64,000 bases of DNA from Enterococcus dispar ATCC 51266 (GCF_000406945.1 NZ_KE136354.1:2166664-2230663); one strand, 5' to 3'. Shown: positions 26,534 to 35,534, counted from the first letter of the stretch. Notes: generated by a model from the sequence alone, not told the origin. Made by a program: numbers and translations.

Positions 26534-28183
26534 TTACTTTACAGAGGCTGTCCGTAAATTGAAATAATCCCCATAGGCATGAAAAACAATGCCTTTTACT
26601 TTTTGATTGATTAAATAATTTGAAGCACTTTGATACAATGGAACTTGTGCTGCGTCTTGGTCTAGCAATATTTTTTCTGCTTCTTTGTAATCTTTAAAGA
26701 ACGCAGTTGGATCATTGGCATCTACTGTGCGGGCTTTTTCGACTAAATCCGTGTAAGACTTGCTATCGTAACCACCATAATTATAAGAGGAACCTGTTTT
26801 GTATAAGTTGAAGTATGAATCCAATTCACTTGATCCTGCAATCCAACCAGAAACTGATAACTCATAGTTTCCGTCTGTTCGCGATTGATTCAAATTCACT
26901 TTTGGTTGTTTATTAATCGTAATTTTCAAACCAGGTAGTGTTTCTTGTAATTGACTTTGTAAATATTCCCCAATTTTTTCACCATTATCATCATCAGTCA
27001 CTAATAATTTCAATTTCAGCTCATCGCCAATAACCGCTTTAGCTTTGTCCCATTCACTTTTGGCTGCCTTGGTGTCATACGTGTTGTAATCACCGCTATA
27101 CTTGCGGAAATCTTCATTTGTCTCAGGATTTTTATATAAACCTGTTGGAATTAAACCATTTAGCGGTGTGGCACCGTCATTTAATACATTTTTAGCCAGT
27201 TGCTCTTTATTAATTGCAAGTGCAATTGCTTTTCGAACGTGCACATTTTCTAACGCTTTATTCGCCTTTTTATTGAAATCTAAAAATTGATTGGCTACGT
27301 CTTTTTCTGTTGTTAAGCGGGGATCGTTTTTAAATTGTTCTACGTATTGACCACTAATCCGTTGCAAATCTAGTTCACCACTATCTACAAGTTGAATACC
27401 CGTGTTTTCTTCTTTAATAGTGGAGCCGTGAACCTCTGCCAATTTGACATCTTTTTTATCGTAATACGCATCATTTTTCACCAACGTCCACTCGTCACCG
27501 GTTTGTTTCCAATCTTTTAATTCAAAAGGTCCGGTATATAAAAGATCTTCACTAGTACGAGCATAATTATCTTTTTTCTCGGTTACAAATTTTTCATTTT
27601 GAGGTGCTAGCCACCCAATTGATACCACGGACAAAAAGGAAGGTTGGGCTTGTTTTAATTGCACTTCAAATGTTTTTTCATCCGGCGCTTTTAACCCAAT
27701 CTCATCAATTGCTTTTTTACCTTCCCGGATATCTTGACTATTGATTACATTATCTAATAAATAGGCATTTGGTCCCATTGTCTGAGGATTTACCAACCGT
27801 TTCCAAGCAAAAAGAAAATCATTTGCTGTTACTTTTTCACCATTACTCCACTTGGCGTCGTCTCTTAAGGTGAAGGTGTACGTTTTTCCATCTTTACTGA
27901 TAGCAACTTTTTGAGCCAATGCAGGAACTGGCTGACTCTTGTCATCAAAACGATATAAGCCTTCAAATAAATGTTGTACCACTGTAAAAGTTACTTTATC
28001 GGTGGTTTGCGTGGTATCCAGCGTACTTAAAGGTGCCGGAAAACTGACACTAATTTCTTGTTTTGCTGCTTGTTTGGTTGCAGAACTTGCGCTTTTACTT
28101 GTCGCACCACCTGACGTGCACCCTGCTAATGTTAATGCCGCCAAAATTCCTGTTGCCACCAAAATACTCTTTTTCCTTTTCAT
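26534..28183 (-). CDS. second oligopeptide-binding lipoprotein (OppA paralogue)
   Basis: 549 residues. Signal peptide with lipobox LAGC near residue 22, a Ser/Ala/Lys-rich linker, then a family 5 solute-binding domain (YTFTLRDDAKWSNGEK). GAGGAG precedes the ATG at eight bases. No permease genes are with it, so it probably uses OppBCDF. It is preceded by a T-box leader and followed by pepT. This suggests a binding protein specialised for peptides that supply the amino acid sensed by the leader. Confidence 0.9.
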   Translation of the reverse strand: MKRKKSILVATGILAALTLAGCTSGGATSKSASSATKQAAKQEISVSFPAPLSTLDTTQTTDKVTFTVVQHLFEGLYRFDDKSQPVPALAQKVAISKDGKTYTFTLRDDAKWSNGEKVTANDFLFAWKRLVNPQTMGPNAYLLDNVINSQDIREGKKAIDEIGLKAPDEKTFEVQLKQAQPSFLSVVSIGWLAPQNEKFVTEKKDNYARTSEDLLYTGPFELKDWKQTGDEWTLVKNDAYYDKKDVKLAEVHGSTIKEENTGIQLVDSGELDLQRISGQYVEQFKNDPRLTTEKDVANQFLDFNKKANKALENVHVRKAIALAINKEQLAKNVLNDGATPLNGLIPTGLYKNPETNEDFRKYSGDYNTYDTKAAKSEWDKAKAVIGDELKLKLLVTDDDNGEKIGEYLQSQLQETLPGLKITINKQPKVNLNQSRTDGNYELSVSGWIAGSSELDSYFNLYKTGSSYNYGGYDSKSYTDLVEKARTVDANDPTAFFKDYKEAEKILLDQDAAQVPLYQSASNYLINQKVKGIVFHAYGDYFNLRTASVK

Positions 28184-28270
28184 CTTTCCAACTCCTCAAC
28201 TTGATCTAGATACTGCTAAATTTACTTTGCTTAAAAAATTCACTACCTTGAGATGAAATCTGTCAAAAAA

Positions 28271-28555
28271 CAAAAAAAAATCTCCATCCCTTTGCTTGTC
28301 AAACTATGACAAACAAAGGGACGAAGACTTTTCGCGTTACCACCCTTATTCATATTATTCTCACGAATAATATCTCAACGGTACCTGTTGATACCCGGCA
28401 AATTAACGATTGCTTTTCGTTCAAATAGCGTAAACCATTTGAAATACTCAGAGCTCATCTTCACTAAATTGCGCAATGTCCTTTCCCACCGGCCGGACTC
28501 TCTGAAACTGCTCGTTTTAGCTACTCTTCTCTTCAACGTATAAATTCTTTAATTG
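28271..28555 (-). ncRNA. T-box leader, probably methionine-specific
   Basis: On the minus strand, the leader has the T-box GGGTGGTAACGCG (28333-28345), followed by a terminator with arms TCCCTTTG.TTGTCA (28288-28321) and a run of nine T. Stem I runs from about 28540 to 28445. The sequence GTGAAGATGAGC puts AUG (28456-28458) at the specifier place after GAA plus one base and before a purine. The bulge UGGU pairs with ACCA, so discriminator A73, as in tRNA-Met; a GAU (Asp) reading would need G73. Uncharged tRNA would favour readthrough into the second oppA and pepT. Confidence 0.85.
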
Positions 28556-28561
28556 ATTGTT

Positions 28562-28590
28562 AGCTTACTTAGGTTTTTATTATTTGTCAA
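28562..28590 (-). promoter_or_regulatory. promoter of the T-box-oppA-pepT operon
   Basis: On the minus strand TTGACA (28585-28590) and TAAGCT (28562-28567) with a 17-base spacer. The start point would be near 28555, at the beginning of the T-box leader. Confidence 0.8.
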
Positions 28591-28818
28591 CAAATTTTTT
28601 TGTAAAATTTTTAAAAATCGGAATATTTCCGGACATAAAAGAGCAAAAAAAGCTATTGAAACAAAGAACGCGCGTAAAAAAGAAGGAGAAAAAATTTTTT
28701 AGCACGTTGAAAAAATAGCACGCATAAAATAAGGCCGCTTGCTTTTATTTTTAAATCTCCCTGTCTACTCCTTAGTAAAATACCACAAGTTAAGACGGCT
28801 ATAGCAAAAATGCCCCAT
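28591..28818. other. intergenic region upstream of the T-box operon
   Basis: No ORF with a ribosome binding site. AT-rich sequence with a repeated GCACG/CACGC stretch near 28700-28722. No terminator seen for the downstream end of the isochorismatase-type gene. Confidence 0.4.
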
Positions 28819-29322
28819 TTAAATAAACGTCAAAAATCGTCCATCCCAAATTTTCTCATAAAACGTAATGTTCTGTGTGGCTGTCATAAATTCATTGTCA
28901 TAGGTAGTAGACATGTTTTTTTGCATCCGCAAATCATACCCCATTCCGTGGGCAAACTTAATGGTTGCATCGATACAATATTCCGTTTGCGCCCCACAAA
29001 TTTCTAGCGATTTCACGTTATTTTTAGTCAAGATACGTGACAAATCTGTTTGATAAAACGAATTGGCATGGGTTTTATTTACAAAGTGACTTTTCATACC
29101 TATTTGTATTCCTGACAGAATTTCCCAGTCAAAAGAGTTTTTGCGTAATGTAGCATCTTGGTGTTGTACAAAAATAATGGGTAGTTCTGCGGTGTGATAG
29201 AACGCAATGCGCTTATTTACTGCTACCACCAATTCTTCTAAATGATCAATCTGCTTGCCTTCAGCATGGCAAACGCCATTTTGTAAATCAATGATTATGA
29301 ATGCGTCACTTAATTGTTCCAC
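28819..29322 (-). CDS. isochorismatase-family cysteine hydrolase
   Basis: About 167 residues. The fold is shown by FIIIDLQNG (catalytic Asp), a Lys in TLRKNSFDW and the nucleophile Cys in GAQTEYCID. Members hydrolyse amides or enol ethers such as nicotinamide, N-carbamoyl compounds or isochorismate; the substrate here cannot be told. The start GTG at 29322 has AAGGAG eight bases upstream; the GTG at 29331 is too close to that site. It stands alone between divergent terminators. Confidence 0.85.
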   Translation of the reverse strand: MEQLSDAFIIIDLQNGVCHAEGKQIDHLEELVVAVNKRIAFYHTAELPIIFVQHQDATLRKNSFDWEILSGIQIGMKSHFVNKTHANSFYQTDLSRILTKNNVKSLEICGAQTEYCIDATIKFAHGMGYDLRMQKNMSTTYDNEFMTATQNITFYEKIWDGRFLTFI

Positions 29323-29412
29323 TATCCCCACTCCTTTTTATCATCTTATGTCAAATGTTATTTTTTGCAAAGTTTTTCGACTTTTTTATTGTAAATAGCG
29401 GCCATAAAAAAG

Positions 29413-29450
29413 ACAAAGGGGTATCTGCGTAAAGCAAGACCCCCCTTTGT
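29413..29450 (-). terminator. terminator after ABC-2 exporter operon
   Basis: Arms ACAAAGGGG and CCCCTTTGT with a long loop, followed on the minus strand by CTTTTTT. It ends the arsR-ATPase-permease operon. Confidence 0.8.
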
Positions 29451-29467
29451 ACTATAAAAAGATTTTA

Positions 29468-30238
29468 TTAGCTGCGTAAACCTCTTCCACGACTAATTAA
29501 ATAATAGCAAACCGCATAAAGTACTGCGATAAACAGGACTAGAACAAGCAGTGAAAATACCACCGATACATCCGTAGTGCCTAAAAATCCATACCGAAAA
29601 CAAGAAATCATGTACACAATCGGGTTGATTTTAGATACTGCTTGCCAAAAAGGCGGCAACATCGAAATCGCATAAAAGACCCCACCCAAATAGGTTAATG
29701 GTTGTAAGACAAATGTTGGCACAATGGATACATCATCATAGGATTGGGCAAAAACACCATTAATTAAACCCGCTAAGGAAAATAAAATGGCTGTCATCAG
29801 CAAGGTCAAAACCACTAACAACCAAGAGTGAACATGTAAGGGGACAAAAAATAAAGATATTATCGTGACCAACGTCCCTACTAATGTACTACGACCTATT
29901 CCGCCGATTACAAAGCCCCAAATAATAATGTGCGCTGGCACTGGTGCCACCAATAATTCTTCAATATTCTTTTGAAACTTTTGTGAAAAGAAGGAAGAAG
30001 AAACATTCGCATAAGAACTCGTAATGGCAGACATCATAATCAAGCCTGGAACAATAAATTCAATATAAGAAAATCCTCCCATATCCCCAATACGTCCACC
30101 AATCATCTTGCCAAAAATAATAAAATACAAAGAAGTTGTAATGACTGGTGGAACCAAAGTCTGCACCCATATACGCAGATAACGATTGGTTTCTTTCACG
30201 GCAAGACTTTTTAATGCTGTAAAATATAGACTAAACAT
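29468..30238 (-). CDS. ABC-2 type transporter permease
   Basis: About 256 residues with six membrane helices of the ABC-2 (drug or polysaccharide exporter) type; the signature segment FVLQPLTYLGGVFYAISMLP is typical. The ATG at 30238 has GGAGG six bases upstream and overlaps the end of the ATPase gene, so the two are translationally coupled. Probably exports a drug, lipid or toxic compound. Confidence 0.88.
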   Translation of the reverse strand: MFSLYFTALKSLAVKETNRYLRIWVQTLVPPVITTSLYFIIFGKMIGGRIGDMGGFSYIEFIVPGLIMMSAITSSYANVSSSFFSQKFQKNIEELLVAPVPAHIIIWGFVIGGIGRSTLVGTLVTIISLFFVPLHVHSWLLVVLTLLMTAILFSLAGLINGVFAQSYDDVSIVPTFVLQPLTYLGGVFYAISMLPPFWQAVSKINPIVYMISCFRYGFLGTTDVSVVFSLLVLVLFIAVLYAVCYYLISRGRGLRS

Positions 30239-31166
30239 GATGCTCCTCCAATCCATTTTTATCTTCTGTAATCTTTAAGAACAGTTCTTCCAAGCGATTG
30301 GATTTATTTCGCATCGACAAAATTTTGATACCTTGTGCGCTTAGTTGCTGAAAAATTTCATTCATTCCTTGCTCCCTCTGCACTTCTACAGCTAATGTGA
30401 ATTCGTCTTCTAAGGTAGCTTTATAGCCTTTTATCACAGGAGCGTGTTCAGATGGTGCTAAATCCAAAATAAACGTTTCATACTGTAACTTGGCTAAAAG
30501 CGACTTCATACTGGTATTTTCAATCAACGTACCAGCTTGAATAATGCCAATGTTTCGGCAAAGCATTTCTGCTTCTTCCAGATAATGTGTCGTTAAAATA
30601 ATTGTTGTACCACTTTCATTTAAAGCAGTTAAAAAAGCCCACATCTCTCTTCTTAATTCAATATCCACCCCAGCAGTAGGTTCATCTAAAATTAATAAAC
30701 GTGGTTCGTGCATCAATGCTCTTGCAATCATTAAGCGCCGTTTCATCCCTCCTGAAAGCATTCGTGCCCGCTCATTTCTTTTTTCCCACAAATTCGATTG
30801 CTTTAAATATTTTTCACTACGTTTTAACGCTTCTTTACGGGAAACGCCGTAATATCCTGCTTGATTGACCACAATTTGTTGCACTGTTTCAAAGGGATTA
30901 AAATTAAATTCTTGTGGAACCAGCCCAATTTGTTGCTTGGCTTTATCTAATTCTTTGTCCAGATCATAACCAAATACTTTTACTTGACCAGAAGTTTTAT
31001 TGACAAGAGAAGTAATAATTCCAATCGTCGTGGATTTTCCAGCACCATTTGGCCCTAAGAGGGCATAAAAATCACCTTGTGCTACTTGCAAATCAATTCC
31101 TCGCAAGGCCTCGACACCTGTACTGTATACTTTTTTTAAATTTTTTATTTCAAGTGCATCTACCAT
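30231..31166 (-). CDS. ABC exporter ATPase (daunorubicin/NodI type)
   Basis: 311 residues. Walker A GPNGAGKST, signature LSGGMKRRLMIARAL, Walker B LLILDEPTAGVD and a C-terminal regulatory part. The DrrA/NodI-like type pairs with ABC-2 permeases. AAGGA precedes the ATG. It lies 67 bases after an ArsR-type regulator gene in the same direction, so expression is likely controlled by that repressor. Confidence 0.9.
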   Translation of the reverse strand: MVDALEIKNLKKVYSTGVEALRGIDLQVAQGDFYALLGPNGAGKSTTIGIITSLVNKTSGQVKVFGYDLDKELDKAKQQIGLVPQEFNFNPFETVQQIVVNQAGYYGVSRKEALKRSEKYLKQSNLWEKRNERARMLSGGMKRRLMIARALMHEPRLLILDEPTAGVDIELRREMWAFLTALNESGTTIILTTHYLEEAEMLCRNIGIIQAGTLIENTSMKSLLAKLQYETFILDLAPSEHAPVIKGYKATLEDEFTLAVEVQREQGMNEIFQQLSAQGIKILSMRNKSNRLEELFLKITEDKNGLEEHHV

Positions 31167-31233
31167 TTATTTGTTCCTTTCATCATAAAACATTGTTACA
31201 AAAATGCGTGTCTCTGACACAGTTTGTACTTCT

Positions 31234-31557
31234 TTAGCTTTCCTTGACGCAATTTTCATTTGGATAAATAGCAACCGTCTCTTCTTTTATTGAAAATAGC
31301 TGCAGCATACTCTGCATAAACGCTGTTACAAAGTGCTCTGTCAATTTGTAATGATGCCAAATTCCCTCTTTTTTCACCACCACTACGCCAGCTTTTTCCA
31401 GCACTTTCATATGATGAGATAATGTTGGCTGCGTAAAATCAAAGTGCTGTAACAAATCACAAGCACATAAACTCCCACCTGAAAGTAAATCAATAATTTT
31501 TAATCGGTTAGGATCACCTAACGCCTTTAACACAATCGTCATCTCTTCATAATTCAT
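31234..31557 (-). CDS. ArsR/SmtB-family repressor with Cys-X-Cys site
   Basis: About 107 residues, winged helix-turn-helix (FTQPTLSHHMKVLEKAGVV). The motif LCACDL in the third helix (Cys31 and Cys33 from the chosen start) equals the arsenite-sensing CxC site of classical ArsR proteins, and another Cys is near the C-terminus. Metal binding would release it from DNA. The ATG at 31557 has GGAG eight bases upstream; the reading from 31584 would cross the operator. It heads an operon with an ABC-2 exporter rather than an arsB or acr3 pump, which is unusual. Confidence 0.85.
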   Translation of the reverse strand: MNYEEMTIVLKALGDPNRLKIIDLLSGGSLCACDLLQHFDFTQPTLSHHMKVLEKAGVVVVKKEGIWHHYKLTEHFVTAFMQSMLQLFSIKEETVAIYPNENCVKES

Positions 31558-31569
31558 TTCGTTTTCTCC

Positions 31570-31591
31570 TATATAGATAAACATCTATATA
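31570..31591 (-). promoter_or_regulatory. ArsR-type operator
   Basis: Perfect inverted repeat TATATAGAT-AAAC-ATCTATATA overlapping the 5' end of the arsR-type transcript and abutting its ribosome binding site. The shape and place fit autoregulation by an ArsR-family dimer. Confidence 0.8.
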
Positions 31592-31643
31592 AAAACCTAA
31601 CGAATTAACTTCAGATTGTCAATGGCTACAACCGCAAAAAAAA

Positions 31644-31682
31644 AACCGTATCGCTCTTTAAAAGAGGATACGGTTTTTTAAA
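31644..31682 (-). terminator. terminator between DUF3788 gene and arsR-type operon
   Basis: Arms AACCGTATC.CTCTTT and AAAGAGGATACGGTT with one bulged base and T or A runs on both sides, so it can act in both directions. Confidence 0.85.
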
Positions 31683-31887
31683 CTATTAACTTTAATCACC
31701 ACCAGCAGCGATTTTAGCACGATTGTAAATAGCTTCTTTTTTGGGAACGTATAGACCATTTTTGATTTTGCTAATACTCATCAGAAAAAATAACAATATA
31801 TATTTGTCTAATTCACCGATTACCTGAAGCAAAATAGTAAAACGCGGTACTTTTCCTCAGCTTCTTTACTGCCATATCAGCTAGTGA
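31683..31887 (-). other. intergenic region with possible gene remnant
   Basis: An open frame of 29 codons with ATG at 31781 and stop at 31692 ends right before the terminator and reads as a basic peptide. It lacks a ribosome binding site, and the open frame continues upstream without a start to about 31857 with a stretch faintly like the end of a helix-turn-helix domain. It may be the tail of a decayed gene. I do not call it a gene. Confidence 0.25.
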
Positions 31888-32244
31888 CTACTTTTTGGCC
31901 TGTAAGGCTTCTTTTCTAAGTTCTACTGCTAACATTACTTCATCCACATCTTCTTTATTACGCACTTCAAAAGACGTACCAGGAACTAACGCTAAAAAGT
32001 AGTCTTGTTGCGGATAAATGGTACAAAATGATCGCCCGCTTTTTTGATATTTAATATTCCAACCTCGCCAAATATTTTGATTCATTGTACAGTTGGAATA
32101 AGAAAATTTAGGTTTGATTTGATATTTTTCTTGCAAATACTGATCTAAAGCAACAAAAAGCAAGAAATTTTCGGAGCTCATAAACTCCTTGATTGCGGTT
32201 TGTGTTGGCTGTTCTGCGGATTTAAATACTTGATAGTTTAACAT
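31888..32244 (-). CDS. DUF3788 family protein
   Basis: 118 residues. The series LDQYLQEKYQIKPKFSYS, WRGWNIKYQKSGRSFCTIYP and YFLALV fits the DUF3788 family of small cytoplasmic proteins, function unknown. GAGGAG precedes the ATG at eight bases. It stands alone before a terminator. Confidence 0.75.
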   Translation of the reverse strand: MLNYQVFKSAEQPTQTAIKEFMSSENFLLFVALDQYLQEKYQIKPKFSYSNCTMNQNIWRGWNIKYQKSGRSFCTIYPQQDYFLALVPGTSFEVRNKEDVDEVMLAVELRKEALQAKK

Positions 32245-32422
32245 CTGACTTCTCCTCTCCTTTGACTAAAAAGGGAATGGAACATTTTTTACTTTAATCG
32301 GGTTTGATTCGTAACATCACACATTACCCCATACACATCAATTAGCTGTCTTCTTCGTCTTAAAACAACAAGTGACACGAACTAATAAAAACGTATTTCA
32401 CTGATTACTTTTTGACCACAAG

Positions 32423-33214
32423 CTATTGCTTTTTAGCTGTCAGAAGAAATGATAATGGTAGGCCTTGCTTATCATAGACATCGGTTAAACCAACATCATA
32501 ATCATATTCATTTAACGCTAATACGTAAAAACCATTTGTAGCTAAACTCGTAATGATTTCTGCCATCGTGTGGGAAAAACTAGTGAATGTTTTGGAATGA
32601 TATGTGTTTGACATATAGCACATGCCATCATTTTCAATCCAAGGAGTGGTTCTAAAATACGAATAGCTTACCTGATTTAGTTTGTCCTGATCAAATTCTT
32701 CTTCTCCAGGTAAAGGCAACATATTCATAAAAGGATGATAATCGTGAATGAGTAAGATACCATCTTTTTTCAAACAAGCGGCTACTTTTGCAAAAAGGGT
32801 GGCTAAATCTTCAAACCAAGTAATCGCCCCAATTGTAAAAAAGATAAAATCAAATTGATTGTGATAGTCACTCGGAATATCTAAAATATTAAGCGCGACA
32901 AATTCACAATTGGTGATATTAGCCTTTAAAGCCGTGGTTCTGCCTTGTGCTAAAATATTTTCAGCAATATCAAAACCCACGCCACTTTTAGCGCCAAGTT
33001 GTAACAATGCCAACAATTCCCGCCCATTATTGCAACAAAACTGCGCAATGCGTTTGTTTTTAAAATCCATTTTTTTCAGTTCATAGGCGACATTTCTATC
33101 AAAGAAAGGTAGCTCTTCTTTCAACAGACGTTTGAAATTATCTTCCCCCCAATTTTCCTGTCGCTGTTCAAAAGCCTCTTCCCAAGCTAACTTGTTGCCT
33201 TTAATATAATCCAT
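32423..33214 (-). CDS. class I SAM-dependent methyltransferase
   Basis: 263 residues. The SAM-binding motif I is FCCNNGRELLALLQLGA with GVGFDIA after it, followed by FDFIFFTIGAITW (motif II region). The target is unknown; small molecule methylation is usual for this type. AAGGAG lies before the ATG. It follows the XRE regulator gene by about 60 bases and may be cotranscribed. Confidence 0.85.
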   Translation of the reverse strand: MDYIKGNKLAWEEAFEQRQENWGEDNFKRLLKEELPFFDRNVAYELKKMDFKNKRIAQFCCNNGRELLALLQLGAKSGVGFDIAENILAQGRTTALKANITNCEFVALNILDIPSDYHNQFDFIFFTIGAITWFEDLATLFAKVAACLKKDGILLIHDYHPFMNMLPLPGEEEFDQDKLNQVSYSYFRTTPWIENDGMCYMSNTYHSKTFTSFSHTMAEIITSLATNGFYVLALNEYDYDVGLTDVYDKQGLPLSFLLTAKKQ

Positions 33215-33272
33215 ATTTAACTCCTTTTTGCATTCTCTTTCTCTTTTAGAGTATTCTTTTTAGCCTTTAAAA

Positions 33273-33815
33273 TTAACGTTCCAAGATAAAATTAGTGGTG
33301 ATTTTAGCGTATTCTGCAGGTGAGATCACTTGAATTTTCCCAGGATACTGTGCTTCAATTTCTTTTAATCGCGGGGTAACAGTCGGTGCTATTGCTATCA
33401 TGCCGATATTTTCTTTGTTTAAAATTTCTGGCAACTCTGCTGGTTTAGCTGCTCGCCATTCATACATATGGTGGATTTTACTAAGATTGGCAATAAAATC
33501 TCTAGTTCCATAATCTTTTGCCTCTTTACCCCATTCGCTATTATTGGATGGGGTATAATTACTAACAAGAAAAATTGCTTTTTTCATGATTGTTTCCTCC
33601 TCTTTGATTGCTTTGTGGGTGACTTTAATTAATTCATCGACAGTGATTTGGAAGAATTCAGACAGTCCAATTAAATATTCAATTGTAGGTTGGCTCACGC
33701 CCCGTTCCCACTTTGAAATTGTCTGGCGGCTGATGTGAAGTTCATTAGCCAAATCATTTTGCGTGTAATGATGCAATGTGCGATAGTATTTAATATTTGC
33801 TCCAACAGCCGTCAA
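33273..33815 (-). CDS. XRE-family regulator with C-terminal PTS IIB-like domain
   Basis: 180 residues. The N-terminal helix-turn-helix (YTQNDLANELHISRQTISKW, residues 17-36) is a typical XRE domain. After a linker, residues 77-175 begin with KKAIFLVSNY and include IGMIAIAPTV followed by a PGKIQVISPAEYA segment, a layout like the phosphocarrier IIB domain of lactose/cellobiose PTS but with no Cys at the phosphorylation position. The start is a TTG at 33815 with AGGAGGG seven bases upstream. It may sense a sugar-related or small ligand; this reading of the C-terminal part is tentative. Confidence 0.75.
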   Translation of the reverse strand: MTAVGANIKYYRTLHHYTQNDLANELHISRQTISKWERGVSQPTIEYLIGLSEFFQITVDELIKVTHKAIKEEETIMKKAIFLVSNYTPSNNSEWGKEAKDYGTRDFIANLSKIHHMYEWRAAKPAELPEILNKENIGMIAIAPTVTPRLKEIEAQYPGKIQVISPAEYAKITTNFILER

Positions 33816-33943
33816 TTCTTGTCCCTCCTTTTAATTCCACTGTAACCGCAATCATTTCTAAGAGTAAAGAACTTCTCCTGATTTTTGTGTAACTTATTCG
33901 TAGCATCCGCTTGGTAGCAAGGTTTTAGCGGGGGATTCTGGTC

Positions 33944-34483
33944 TTATAAGTTGGCAATCTTCCGTACAGTATTGGCTGTGCGAATTGTAATCTTGTCTTT
34001 TATTTTTTTCTTGGCGGTTTTTGACCACCAGGAAGATTTTTGATAATCTTCTCGCACAAACGACCAAAAAATCAGATTGTGATCCGAAGATTCCTGTTCT
34101 ATTTGAGCATTCACATTTCCCATTGCTTGATAAAATTCAGCAAGACCAAGAGGCGGCATGAGAAAAATCAGATTGTCATAAATTTTTTTATCATCTGTGC
34201 CCCACCAATTTGGCGCATGTGCCAAAACTGCGATTAAATCTTCTTGTAAAATCGTCAATACCGGTATTTCTAATCCAAAGCGCTCATGAATCATTGCACT
34301 TATTTGTTGGGTCAGCAGCGCTGGATCTTCATTTGCCGCCGTGAAAATAATATTGCCGCTATTGAGAAAAGTAATAACATTTTGATAGCCTAACGAAACA
34401 AATCCCGCCTTTAGTACTGGCATCGCAATTTTATTTTTACCACCAACATTGATGCCCCTTAGCAAACTGATATAGCGTCTCAA
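33944..34483 (-). CDS. DUF1697 domain protein
   Basis: About 179 residues. The family signature YISLLRGINVGGKNKI at the N-terminus and FLNSGNIIF a little later are clear. Structures of the family show an RRM-like fold, function unknown. The start is a TTG at 34483 preceded by GAAGGAGG; the reading from 34561 would run through this site. Followed leftward by the XRE gene after about 130 bases. Confidence 0.85.
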   Translation of the reverse strand: MRRYISLLRGINVGGKNKIAMPVLKAGFVSLGYQNVITFLNSGNIIFTAANEDPALLTQQISAMIHERFGLEIPVLTILQEDLIAVLAHAPNWWGTDDKKIYDNLIFLMPPLGLAEFYQAMGNVNAQIEQESSDHNLIFWSFVREDYQKSSWWSKTAKKKIKDKITIRTANTVRKIANL

Positions 34484-34648
34484 TGAGGTACCTCCTTCTT
34501 GAAACACTAGCATTTTTTTACAAGTCCTATAAATCAGCAAACCCCTGCATCTTTTTGTCAATTAAGAAAAAAGCTATATGATAAATTTTACCATGTAAGA
34601 AAATTATTGGCTTCTTTCAACCTATTGCTGCGTGTCTTTTTCTTCCAA

Positions 34649-34681
34649 AAAACCAGTCACCTAAATGTTGACTGGTTTTTA
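34649..34681 (-). terminator. terminator after methyltransferase gene
   Basis: Arms AAAACCAGTCA and TGACTGGTTTT with a 9-base loop; on the minus strand a run of T follows. Confidence 0.85.
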
Positions 34682-34712
34682 TCACCTTGTGTAAAAAGGG
34701 ATCGTCTTACTA

Positions 34713-35534
34713 TTATTTTTGCACAACGAGACAAAACGTTGTACTTGCTTCATCATAGCTTGCTCCTGCGACATCTCCGAAAACCGTACTACTTGAAAAA
34801 CCAATCTGGTGAAGTTCATTTTTTAATTCTGTCGGCGTGAATACTGTATCCCAAATAAAAAACTCTTTATAATGATTCGGATAAATTAAATAGTGACTTT
34901 CCAAATAGGTATTCGTATTTACATAGTGTTGATTTTTCTGCAAGTGAAGACATTTTTTACGACTCCAAAAACCGCCCACTTCAATTTCCCAAGCAGTTGA
35001 ATCACCAAAACTTTGATAGTATTTTGATGTAAAAACATCAAAGATAAAAAGACCACCCGGTTTCAACAATTGGTAAATTTTGCGGAATAGCTGCTTTCGA
35101 GCTGCTGGGGAGAACACACCTAAATCACAATAAATCAGCAACACACAGTCATAAGATGCTGTGGCAAAGTCATAGTCAACATAATTTCCTAAGAAATACT
35201 GAATCGTTAGTTTTTTCTTTTTTGCTGAGGCTAGGGCGTAAGTTATACTCGCGGCAGAAAAATCAATACCTGTGATAGCATAACCTTTTAATGCTAGTTT
35301 TTCAGCATACAATCCAGGGCCGCATCCTAAGTCTAAAAGCGAACTATTCGGCGCATCTTTCATAAGTGAAGCAATCCAGTTGACTGAATCACTTATGAAC
35401 AACTTCTTGCGGGAAGCGCCATCTGTTGTTTGATCCAGATGGGCCTTCAATAATTGGTGCGAAATATGCAGATCTAACCAGATAGCATCGCGGCTTTGTT
35501 GATAAAGACGTGGTTTTACGCGTAAAAATTCCAT
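34713..35534 (-). CDS. class I SAM-dependent methyltransferase
   Basis: 273 residues. Motif I LLDLGCGPGLYAEKLA and TGIDFS are clear, with LLKPGGLFIFDVF as the post-motif. Substrate unknown. AAGGAG precedes the ATG. It is monocistronic and not closely related in sequence to the other methyltransferase at 32423. Confidence 0.87.
   Translation of the reverse strand: MEFLRVKPRLYQQSRDAIWLDLHISHQLLKAHLDQTTDGASRKKLFISDSVNWIASLMKDAPNSSLLDLGCGPGLYAEKLALKGYAITGIDFSAASITYALASAKKKKLTIQYFLGNYVDYDFATASYDCVLLIYCDLGVFSPAARKQLFRKIYQLLKPGGLFIFDVFTSKYYQSFGDSTAWEIEVGGFWSRKKCLHLQKNQHYVNTNTYLESHYLIYPNHYKEFFIWDTVFTPTELKNELHQIGFSSSTVFGDVAGASYDEASTTFCLVVQK

Noticed and set aside
31692..31781. A 29-codon peptide gene before the terminator
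   Set aside because: No ribosome binding site, and the open frame continues upstream of the ATG, as expected for the tail of a decayed gene.
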